A stretch of DNA of 45,644 nucleotides, taken from Natrinema thermotolerans DSM 11552 (GTDB lineage: Archaea; Halobacteriota; Halobacteria; Halobacteriales; Natrialbaceae). Position 1 is the first letter of the stretch. Each line of letters begins with the position of its first letter. The DNA lies in assembly GCA_000337115.1 (NCBI GenBank), contig AOIR01000004.1:1303-46946 (forward strand). Direction: 5' to 3'. The notes under the pieces are model-generated. The model searched no databases. It saw nothing but the letters and a program-made list of their open reading frames with translations, and had not been told where the DNA came from. Below are positions 16,056 through 23,071 of this stretch, piece by piece. Position numbers and translations under genes: made by a program.

Positions 16056-17132
16056 ATGCTCGGCCTACTCGCGCTCTGGCTCGGATTGCTCGCCGGCGGC
16101 TACGTCGGGGGCCGGTACTACGGCAAGTATTCGCTCCGACGCACCGATGCGGAGGACCGCTCCCGCGGGACGTATCGGCTCCTCGCCGTCGTCGGCCTCG
16201 TGGCCCTGCTCGTCCTCGCGTTCGGCGGCCTCGTCGACGCGACCGAACGCGCGCTCGCGGCCGTCCATCCGGCGCTGGCGGGCGGGGTCGCCGCGCCGCT
16301 TTCCTGGCTCCCGACGGCGGGCGGAACGATCGCCGCCGTCCTGGTCGCGTACCTCGGCGTCTTTCCGTTCGCCCGCGAACGGCGCGACCTCGAGATCAGT
16401 GCCGGAACGGCAGTCGGCCGCCTCGCAAAGTACCTCGGGGCGATTACGCTCTTCGTGGTGGTCGCGCTCGCGCCGTTCACGACACTGGTCGCCGCCTCCG
16501 ACCCCAGCCCGCTGTGGATCCCGCTCCTGTTCGTCGTCCTCGCCGTCGGCTGCTACGGCTGGCTCCAGTACAGCGTTCGGCTCTCGCAGACGATCACCGC
16601 GCCGACGCCCGACCAACGCCGACGGCTCGAGGCCGCGGCCGACCGGGCCGAACTGGCCGCGACGATCGCCGGCGTGATCCCGGGCCGCGAAACCGAGGTC
16701 GCCGGCATCTACGTCGACGGTCCGTTCTGGAACCGACGCGCGTACGCCACGGACTACGCGTTCGAGGTCCTCGACGACGAGGGACTGACGGCGCTGTGTG
16801 CGCGGGCCAGCGCCGCGGACGAACGATGGCTCCTCGAGCGACGAGCGCTGGTCGTCGCGGTTCTCTTCGGACTGTTCCTGACGCTGACCGTCTGGGTGTC
16901 ACTGGCCGTCGCGCTCGTCGCGCTCGCGGTCGCTGGGCCGTTGCTCGCCCGAGCGCTCCAGCGCGCCGAGTTCGCCGCCGATCGGCGCACCGCGCGGGCG
17001 GTCGGTACGGACGCCCTCGCGAGCGCACTCGAGGCCGGCACCGACCTGGCCGACGACCGGAGTCGAGTCCACGAACGGCTCGCACCACGGCCGTCGACGA
17101 GCCGACGCCTCGAGCGGCTCCGCGACGCCTAA
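16056..17132 (+). CDS. M48-like membrane protein lacking the HExxH motif
   Basis: The protein has 358 residues with about six hydrophobic segments. The arrangement resembles HtpX/Ste24 (M48) peptidases. A soluble segment ending YATDYAFEVLDDEGLTAL (about 230-247) sits where M48 enzymes have their VTDGLLxxLDDEELxAV strand. It is followed by CARASA (about 248-253) where HExxH should be, then WLLERRALVVAVLFGLFL. The third-ligand motif is retained as AEFAADRRTARAVG (about 304-317). I infer an inactive peptidase homologue that may bind membrane substrates or regulate an active paralogue. The assignment rests on motif spacing only. Its 3' end overlaps the convergent epimerase gene by four bases. Confidence 0.6.
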   Translation: MLGLLALWLGLLAGGYVGGRYYGKYSLRRTDAEDRSRGTYRLLAVVGLVALLVLAFGGLVDATERALAAVHPALAGGVAAPLSWLPTAGGTIAAVLVAYLGVFPFARERRDLEISAGTAVGRLAKYLGAITLFVVVALAPFTTLVAASDPSPLWIPLLFVVLAVGCYGWLQYSVRLSQTITAPTPDQRRRLEAAADRAELAATIAGVIPGRETEVAGIYVDGPFWNRRAYATDYAFEVLDDEGLTALCARASAADERWLLERRALVVAVLFGLFLTLTVWVSLAVALVALAVAGPLLARALQRAEFAADRRTARAVGTDALASALEAGTDLADDRSRVHERLAPRPSTSRRLERLRDA

Positions 17133-18118
17133 AGCGTCTCGAGGATCGCCAGCACGCGCTCCTCGGCCTCGCGGTCCGGGCCGTTGTCGTCGCCGTCCCG
17201 ATCGCTCTCGAGGTGATCGTCGACCGTCCGGGCCAGCGAGTCCTCGAGCGGCGTCGATTCCCAGCCCAGCCCGGCGAGTTTCGCCGTCGAGAGGACGTGG
17301 GGGTACGACCGGTAGAGCGGGTAGTCTTCGAGGGAGATCTCGCCAGCTGCGAGTTCGCGCGGGCCGGCGTGGACGATCTCGACATCGGTCTCGAGCGCGT
17401 CCGCGAGCAGGTCGACCAGTTCCTCGAGCGGGACGAGCCGCCGGTCGCCGACGTTGTAGGCCTCGCCGGGGTCGCCGCGCTCGGCGACGATCCGCAGCGC
17501 GGCGGCCACGTCCTCGACGTAGACGAGATGGCGAAGGTTCGTCCCGTCGCCGGGGACGACGACGCGGTCGAAGCGGTTCACGCGGTCGATCCACCAGTTC
17601 AGTCGTTCGGTGTAGTCGTGGGGGCCGTAGACGATCGGCGGCCGGACGACCATCGCAGGCACGCCGTCGTCGGCCGCCGCGAACGCCGCCCGGTCGCCCT
17701 CAGCCTTCCGGTTGCCGTAGGTCTCGAAGCTATCGTCAGTCGCTTGGTCGGGCGTACACTCGTGTAGCGGCGTCTCGCCCTCCCGCTTGGGGATCTCCTC
17801 GCGACCGTAGGCCGCGCCGCTCGAGACGTAAACATAGGCCTCGCAGTCCGTGAAGATCCGGGTGGCGGCCCGGACGTCCTTCGGGTGGTAGGCCACGCAG
17901 TCGAAGACAGCGTCGGGGTCGACTGTAGTGGCCGCGGCCTCGAGGGCCGTGTCGTTCGTCCGGTCGCCCTCGACGTGGGTGACGCGGTCGTCGTCCGCGA
18001 AGGGGTTCTCGCGGGTGCCCCGCGTGAACAGGGTCACGTCGTAGTCGTGGTCGAGTAGTTCCGCGACGAGGTGGCGGCCGATAAAGCGCGTGCCGCCGAT
18101 GACTAAGGCGTCGTCCAT
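17129..18118 (-). CDS. NAD-dependent epimerase/dehydratase (SDR family)
   Basis: The protein has 329 residues. The N-terminal Rossmann motif is VIGGTRFIGRHL (6-17), followed by the acidic/basic strand DVTLFTRGTREN. The active site has SSGAAYG and the YGNRKAEGDRA helix, giving the Tyr-x3-Lys pair. It is an extended SDR, close to UDP-sugar epimerase-like or atypical reductase-like members with GGTRFIG. The substrate is unknown; nucleotide sugars are plausible but no sugar cluster is adjacent. A CGTTTTCC box lies about 27 nt before the ATG. It converges with the M48-like gene. Confidence 0.88.
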   Translation of the reverse strand: MDDALVIGGTRFIGRHLVAELLDHDYDVTLFTRGTRENPFADDDRVTHVEGDRTNDTALEAAATTVDPDAVFDCVAYHPKDVRAATRIFTDCEAYVYVSSGAAYGREEIPKREGETPLHECTPDQATDDSFETYGNRKAEGDRAAFAAADDGVPAMVVRPPIVYGPHDYTERLNWWIDRVNRFDRVVVPGDGTNLRHLVYVEDVAAALRIVAERGDPGEAYNVGDRRLVPLEELVDLLADALETDVEIVHAGPRELAAGEISLEDYPLYRSYPHVLSTAKLAGLGWESTPLEDSLARTVDDHLESDRDGDDNGPDREAEERVLAILETL

Positions 18119-18247
18119 ACCGGCCCGTCATCGCTGTCGGGGAAAACGATGGCGGACGAGCGGTCGGTGGGTATCGGGTCGAGAGCAGTGGGGCCGCTCG
18201 AGCGCCGTATTGAAAGCAGACTTGCGTATGCCACCCGACTCGAACGT

Positions 18248-18385
18248 GCGGTGGCGCGCGCTCTCAACTGCTCGAGCGACGGCGAGAGCAGTTGATGACA
18301 CTGTGCGAGGGATGAGTGAGTGACCAACGGGAACGAATGAATCGGCTGGGGAGGACGTGGTAATCCCTAGTAGCCACGATAGCAG
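18248..18385 (+). repeat. Dispersed structured intergenic repeat, copy B
   Basis: The short form, running GCGGTGGCGCGCGC to CACGATAGCAG. The hairpin arms TCAACTGCTC (18264-18273) and GAGCAGTTGA (18286-18295) pair perfectly over 10 bp around a 12-nt loop GAGCGACGGCGA. The arm sequence is unrelated to those of the other copies. Confidence 0.85.
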
Positions 18386-18422
18386 AACGGCCTCGATCGA
18401 AAGGGACGGTACAACGAGTGTT

Positions 18423-18552
18423 CTGCTATCGTGGCAACACGGAAGGGCCTCACCCTCCCCAGCCGATTCGCTCACTTCGTTCGCTCATCCCTCGCACAGT
18501 GTCGTCGATCGACCTCACTATCGTTTGGCCGATCGACAGCGCGCGCCACCGC
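18423..18552 (-). repeat. Dispersed structured intergenic repeat, copy C
   Basis: The same family in inverted orientation, 37 bp from copy B and facing it. Arms at 18504-18514 and 18527-18537 pair over 11 bp with one G-U wobble; the loop reads AAACGATAGTGA on the element strand. Confidence 0.85.
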
Positions 18553-18630
18553 AGATCGACTGAGCGGGCCGAAGTGAGAGGCACTGATGGCATCGGCTGG
18601 AATCCCCCGCGAACCCCCGTCGACGTTCGC

Positions 18631-18714
18631 TATAGTAGCCACTGAAAGTCATTGCACACCTGATCGAACGACGGCGTTGCGATCAGTGTGTAAATCGTTT
18701 CAGCGGCTACTATA
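18631..18714. repeat. 84-bp palindromic element, copy 1 (MITE-like)
   Basis: The terminal arms TATAGTAGCC... and ...GGCTACTATA pair over 17 bp with one mismatch, and an inner pair (CACACCTGATCG/CGATCAGTGTG) extends the hairpin with a bulge. A second copy of exactly 84 bp lies at 29827 with six substitutions. Both ends could be read as a TA duplication around TAGTAGCC termini. Confidence 0.85.
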
Positions 18715-18832
18715 GTCGGACTAAAGCGTCACTGAAAAGCGGACGAAACCGACGCGAGCGAGGCCCAGCCGGTCAGTACGGTCGCCTGCAGGGACGGGTT
18801 CTTTGCCGCCGTCGGTGGTAGGGCGGGTCGAT

Positions 18833-19837
18833 ATGTCCGACCAGCTCTGGACGGATCGCGCCCGGGAGTACCCCCTCGAGTGCGATCACTGCCATTATCC
18901 GATCCCCGGCGAGCCCGAAGCGAACGAGGACGGGCGCTACTGTTCGGCCGCCTGCCGCGAGGCTGCCGGCGACGGCGCGACGATGCCCGATCCCGACGCC
19001 TACAAGCGGGTGATGACGGGAGTCGAACCGCTGGACTCGCTGGTTCCGAACGGGATCCCGGCCGACTCGATGCTCCTCCTATCGGGCGACGAAGGCACCC
19101 GCCGGGCCGAACTCGGGACCGAACTCGTCTGGCGCGCCTTAGAGCGCGGCGAACCCGCGGTCGTCTGTTCGGTCGCGAACCCGCCGACGGCGACGCTCGA
19201 GCGCTTCTACGAGAACGGCTGGAACGTCCTGCCGGCGCTGGAGAGCGACCGCCTGCGGATCGTCGACTGTTTCACCCATCGGCTCGACGACCGCGACGAG
19301 TTTCGCGCCGGGCGAAACGAGTGGGCGACCTTTCTCGGCGAGGCCGCCGCCGACGCGGTCGTCGAGGTCGAGGATCCGGGCGACCGCCGCGAGGTGGCAA
19401 ACGGGCTTCACCGGGCGCTCGACGACCTCGAGATGACCGAGACGGGGCTGGTGACGATCGACTCGCTGGACGAACTCGAGTCGCTTTCGGGTTCCGGGCT
19501 CGTCCACGACTTCGTGAAAGACGTTCGGGCGACGGTCTGTACGGCACGGTTCGTCCCGATCGTCGCCGCAGCCACGACGGCGGGGCAGGCGGCGTATCCC
19601 GAAACCGAGCGGGTCTTCGACGGGATCGTCGACCTGCGGCTGCGCGATGGGAGCGCGGCGGAGACCCGGCACAAACAGCTCGCGGTCCGGAAACTGACCG
19701 GGGCGGCGTTTCTCCCCCAGTGGGTAACGTACGACTACGAGCCCGCCCGCGGGCTGTTCGCGTTCGGCCCGAACACGGACACCCGACAGGCCCGCGACCT
19801 CGGGAACGGGTCCACCCAGTCGGCCCAGCGCCGGTAG
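18833..19837 (+). CDS. KaiC/RecA-like protein with N-terminal zinc finger
   Basis: This 334-residue protein begins with a zinc-finger-like C-x2-C...C-x3-C module (C17, C20, C37, C41; CDHCHYP and YCSAACRE). Residues about 55-330 look like a KaiC/RadA core: GVEPLDSLVPNGIPADSMLLLSG (a KaiC entry strand), SVANPPTATLERFYENGW, a Walker-B-like LVTIDSLDELESLSG, and a C-terminal RKLTGAAFLPQWVTYDYEPARGLFAFGP. The P-loop position reads SGDEGTRRAEL, lacking the GKT/S of a Walker A, so it probably does not hydrolyse ATP normally. Possible roles are a sensory or gas-vesicle GvpD-like regulator, but this is inference. A TTCTTTGCC box about 30 nt upstream supports the ATG at 18833. Confidence 0.72.
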   Translation: MSDQLWTDRAREYPLECDHCHYPIPGEPEANEDGRYCSAACREAAGDGATMPDPDAYKRVMTGVEPLDSLVPNGIPADSMLLLSGDEGTRRAELGTELVWRALERGEPAVVCSVANPPTATLERFYENGWNVLPALESDRLRIVDCFTHRLDDRDEFRAGRNEWATFLGEAAADAVVEVEDPGDRREVANGLHRALDDLEMTETGLVTIDSLDELESLSGSGLVHDFVKDVRATVCTARFVPIVAAATTAGQAAYPETERVFDGIVDLRLRDGSAAETRHKQLAVRKLTGAAFLPQWVTYDYEPARGLFAFGPNTDTRQARDLGNGSTQSAQRR

Positions 19838-19994
19838 CGGCCGGGGAGTGGAGGGTCAGTTCCGATGCCGACTGCACGCGAACGCACGCTCAGGCTTTAT
19901 CCCGACGTTCGGTATAGGACCGACCGCAGTCACACACCGACCAGCGGCGGGCGCGTCGTTCGAGCGTCAGTGAGAGACGATCTACAGCCACACC

Positions 19995-21161
19995 ATGACC
20001 GATCGAAACCGGGACCGAGACCGGCGGCGTACCGAGCGATCGACCGACCGCGGACGCGGCACGCGGGACCAAGGCGGCGACCGGAACCGCGAGGACAGCG
20101 ACCGCGGCTGGCTCCACGGCCTCTTCAGCCGCGGCGAGAGCGAGGATCGAAGGACACAGGGCCCTGAGCGCGGACAGGAACAGCGCCGGGCCGGAGGTCG
20201 CCAGCCCGACCGCCAGCAGCAGGGGTCGGGCCAGCGTCGCGAGCGGAGTCAGGGGGCCGACCGCCAGCGCGGTCAGCAGTCCGGCCGACGACGAGGCGGG
20301 GCCGGACAGCAGGGCGGCCGCAGGGGGGACAGCGGCTTCGAAACGAACGCGATGCAGGAGGCCAACCTCGAGTACGGCGGCGAGGCCCGCCATGAGAAAC
20401 ACCGTGGTGGGCAGCGCGGCATGCAGGGCCGACGCGGACAGGGACAGCAGCAAGGAGGGATGCGCGACTACGGCGAACGAAGCCAGCGGCAAGGTGGCAC
20501 GCAGGGTCAACGCGAACGGAGCCAGCAGCGAGGCGGGATGGAGAGACAGCACGAACAAGGCCAGCAGCAGCGACAACCCGGCGAGCAGGACCAACACGGC
20601 CAGCGCGGCCCCACGGAACAGGGACACCGAACGGGGGGCCAGTCCCAACAGCACCGAGAGGAGACGGCGACGGTCGACGACCGGCAGGGAGCCCAGCAGC
20701 GCTGGCACGAGAACCGCGATGCCCAGCCGGGCGCGACGACGAGCGAACGGGGCCGACAGCACCGCGGGCAGCAACACGGGAGCCAGTACCAACGGGGCCA
20801 GCCCGAGTCCCGTCGCCACCAGCGGAGCGCGGGCCACGAACCCGGACGGCAGCGGGACCGCAGTGTGCAGGGAGCGGGCCGTTCGCAACGGGACTACGGC
20901 GACACCCAGCAGTTCGACCGCGGCGAGGACCGCGATACCACCGGCGGGCGCATGAACCGCGAGCAGCAATCCGGCGGCGGCCTCGAGTACCGCCAGCAGG
21001 GACGCCGCTCCGAACAGGGGGACTGGACCGAGTCCCGCGAGTCGCAGGGCTCGAGCGGCGAGGAGAACCGCCAGTTCCAGGACGACGACATGGGCAACCG
21101 ACGGCACGTTCACGAGCGCGATCCGACCCCCGAAGACCGGGACGAGGAGCGGTCACGCTGA
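19995..21161 (+). CDS. Arg/Gln/Gly-rich intrinsically disordered protein
   Basis: The protein has 388 residues, almost all low complexity. By eye Arg is about a fifth to a quarter, with Gln and Gly nearly as common. Lys occurs about once, and Leu, Val and Ile are nearly absent. Motifs recur as RGGQRG, QQQGG, RSQ and RDYG, so it resembles RGG/RG-type nucleic-acid-binding disordered proteins. Only three short ordered-looking patches occur: GWLHGLFSRGE (about 38-48), FETNAMQEANLEYGG (about 115-129) and an acidic C-terminus FQDDDMGNRRHVHERD. Codon third positions are GC-rich in this frame. A TATA-like GCTTTATCC at 19893-19901 would give a leader of about 70 nt. Such a basic protein is anomalous in a salt-in haloarchaeon. 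Function unknown; RNA binding or condensate formation is inference. Confidence 0.6.
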   Translation: MTDRNRDRDRRRTERSTDRGRGTRDQGGDRNREDSDRGWLHGLFSRGESEDRRTQGPERGQEQRRAGGRQPDRQQQGSGQRRERSQGADRQRGQQSGRRRGGAGQQGGRRGDSGFETNAMQEANLEYGGEARHEKHRGGQRGMQGRRGQGQQQGGMRDYGERSQRQGGTQGQRERSQQRGGMERQHEQGQQQRQPGEQDQHGQRGPTEQGHRTGGQSQQHREETATVDDRQGAQQRWHENRDAQPGATTSERGRQHRGQQHGSQYQRGQPESRRHQRSAGHEPGRQRDRSVQGAGRSQRDYGDTQQFDRGEDRDTTGGRMNREQQSGGGLEYRQQGRRSEQGDWTESRESQGSSGEENRQFQDDDMGNRRHVHERDPTPEDRDEERSR

Positions 21162-21237
21162 GACGCGGCCCGCAGACGCCAACTCCCGCCGAGCGACATC
21201 ACCCTCGTTTTTGTCGGCCTCGTTCCGAGGGTGCGAC

Positions 21238-21648
21238 ATGGGCGGCACGTACGTTCTCGTGATCGAGGCGACGCGAGCGGCGACCATCGAGGTCGGGGCG
21301 CTGGGCGAGCGGGAATTTTCCGCGGGCGCGTATGCGTACGTCGGGTCGGCGTTCGGCCCCGGCGGCTTCAGCCGGGTCGATCGCCACTGCGAACTGGCCG
21401 CCGGCGACCGCGAGACGCGCCACTGGCACGTCGATTACCTGCTCGGCCATCCCGCGACACGACTCGAGACCGTGATCACGTTCCCCGATGCCGATCGGGA
21501 GTGCGAACTGGCGGCCGGGTTGCCGGGGGAGCCGGTCGACGGGTTCGGCGCGTCGGACTGTGACTGCAAGGCACACCTCCTCGCGGTTCCCGACGCACCG
21601 ACAGTTCGAACCGCCGCAGTCGACGCGGGCGGCGTCGTCGACCAGTAA
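21238..21648 (+). CDS. DUF123 GIY-YIG-like domain protein
   Basis: The protein has 136 residues. The segment FSAGAYAYVGSAFGPGGFSRVDRH (about 31-54) contains a GAY-x-YVG core that corresponds to GIY-YIG, and it continues with RHWHVDYLLGH (about 66-76). These are the conserved blocks of DUF123, a small archaeal/bacterial family related to GIY-YIG nucleases and sometimes fused to endonuclease III. A nuclease or DNA-binding role is plausible but unproven. Two acidic Cys pairs occur late (DCDCKAH). A TTTTTG box lies about 28 nt before the ATG at 21238, which I prefer to the ATG nine codons upstream. Confidence 0.82.
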   Translation: MGGTYVLVIEATRAATIEVGALGEREFSAGAYAYVGSAFGPGGFSRVDRHCELAAGDRETRHWHVDYLLGHPATRLETVITFPDADRECELAAGLPGEPVDGFGASDCDCKAHLLAVPDAPTVRTAAVDAGGVVDQ

Positions 21649-21697
21649 CGCCCACGTTCGCCGGTGCGTTCTTACGCCTCCTTGTAAAACGGTAGCT

Positions 21698-22312
21698 ATG
21701 GCCAATTCCGACACTGACTCGACGGCCGAACCGACAGCGGAACTCGATGATGACGCGATGGCTCGGTTCCCGGTTCCCGCGTTCGACGACCTCCCTGCGG
21801 ACCTGCGGGAGCGAATCGCCGAGGAGACCGAGGAGGCCGGGTTCACGCCCAACGTGTTCTCGGCGTTCGCGTACAAGCCCTCGCACTTCCGGGCCTTCTT
21901 CCAGTTCCACGACGCGCTCGTCGAGGACACCGCCTTAGAGCGCGAGGAGATCGAAATGATCGTCGTCGCCGTCTCCGGCGTCAATCACTGCTACTACTGT
22001 AACGTCGCCCACGGCGCGCTCGTACGGATCTACGCCGAGGACCCGCACCTCGCGGACCAGCTGGTCGCGAACTACCGGACCGCGGACATCAACGACGCCC
22101 ACCGAACGATGCTCGACGTCGCCGTGAAGCTGACCGAGCGGCCGACCGAAGTCGAGCCCGTCGACCTCGAGGCGTTACGGGAGGCCGGCTTCAGCGAGGA
22201 GGCGATCTGGGACATCGGAGCCGTCACCGCGTACTACAACATGAGCAATCGCATGGCGACGTTCGCCGAGATGCGGCCCAACGACGAGTTCCACACGCTC
22301 GGGCGGGAGTGA
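21698..22312 (+). CDS. AhpD-like peroxidase-related protein (carboxymuconolactone decarboxylase family)
   Basis: This 204-residue all-helical protein has the CxxC peroxidase motif HCYYCNVAHG (C98, C101, H105), preceded by ALEREEIEMIVVAVSG, the usual Glu-rich helix. It ends with IGAVTAYYNMSNRMA, typical of the peroxidase-related enzyme branch of the AhpD/CMD superfamily. These act as thiol-dependent peroxidases or reductants. The start at 21698 is supported by a TTCTTACGC element about 27 nt upstream (21669-21677). It lies 50 bp after the DUF123 gene. Confidence 0.85.
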   Translation: MANSDTDSTAEPTAELDDDAMARFPVPAFDDLPADLRERIAEETEEAGFTPNVFSAFAYKPSHFRAFFQFHDALVEDTALEREEIEMIVVAVSGVNHCYYCNVAHGALVRIYAEDPHLADQLVANYRTADINDAHRTMLDVAVKLTERPTEVEPVDLEALREAGFSEEAIWDIGAVTAYYNMSNRMATFAEMRPNDEFHTLGRE

Positions 22313-22360
22313 ACCGCACGGCGACCAAAGGCACTTGTCGCTCACGGGAGACGGGCAGCC

Positions 22361-23011
22361 ATGGTCGACAGGGAAGACGTCCGCTGTGCGTACGACGAAA
22401 TCACGGCGACGTACACGAGCGAGCGAGTCGCGACGCACGACGAGTCCGAGTCGGCAGCGCTCGCGGCGCTGTTCGATGCGGTGCCGGACGGGTGTCGCCT
22501 CCTCGATGCCGGCTGCGGACACGGAACCCCGGCGCTCGAGTACGCCCTCGACCCCTCCAACGAGTGCGATCCGGAGCTAGCCGTCGGGCTCGACCTCTCG
22601 CGGGGGCAACTCGAGACGGCAACGCGACTCGTTCCCGACGCAGCGTTGTGTCAGGGAGAGATGAGTCAACTGCCGTTCGCTGCGGACACGTTTGACACCG
22701 TCACGGCACTGTATTCGCTGATTCACGTCCCGATCGACGACCATCAGACGGCGATCGAGGCGTTCGAACGCGTTCTCAAGCCCGGCGGACGGCTCCTCCT
22801 CACGGAAGGGTGGACCGAGTGGACCGGTTCGAACCCGAACTGGCTCGAGACCGGGACCGAGATGCAGTGGCATATGGCCGGGGCGGAAGCGACACGTGAG
22901 CAGCTCGAATCGGCCGGGTTCGAACTGGTCACGGCGGGGGAGTTCACTGACGCGCTCGCCGACGAGGAGGACGCTCGGTTCCCGTATTTCCATGCGCGGC
23001 TGTCGGAGTAG
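22361..23011 (+). CDS. Class I SAM-dependent methyltransferase
   Basis: The protein has 216 residues. Motif I is LLDAGCGHGTPALE (47-60). Motif II is AVGLDLSRGQLETA (acidic Asp for the ribose), then MSQLPFAADTFDTVTALYSLIHV and the post-motif RVLKPGGRLLLTEGW. This is the Methyltransf_11 architecture of small-molecule methylases. The C-terminus ends EDARFPYFHARLSE. The substrate is unknown. It lies 48 bp after the AhpD-like gene on the same strand and converges with gltB. Confidence 0.9.
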   Translation: MVDREDVRCAYDEITATYTSERVATHDESESAALAALFDAVPDGCRLLDAGCGHGTPALEYALDPSNECDPELAVGLDLSRGQLETATRLVPDAALCQGEMSQLPFAADTFDTVTALYSLIHVPIDDHQTAIEAFERVLKPGGRLLLTEGWTEWTGSNPNWLETGTEMQWHMAGAEATREQLESAGFELVTAGEFTDALADEEDARFPYFHARLSE

Positions 23012-23071
23012 TCGAGCGCCGGGGACGGGCGTGTCGGCCGGCGCGAACCGAAGAAAAACGCGCCGACGGAA

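Noticed and set aside
15656-17767. 703-codon Arg-rich frame across three genes
   Set aside because: Overlaps EgsA, the M48-like gene and the epimerase gene out of frame; a GC artefact.
19890-21113. Long Leu/Ala/Val-rich open frame opposite the Arg/Gln-rich gene
   Set aside because: It has no domain, its termini do not look like a protein's, and third-position GC bias favours the other strand. It is the mirror image of CGN/CAG/GGN codons.
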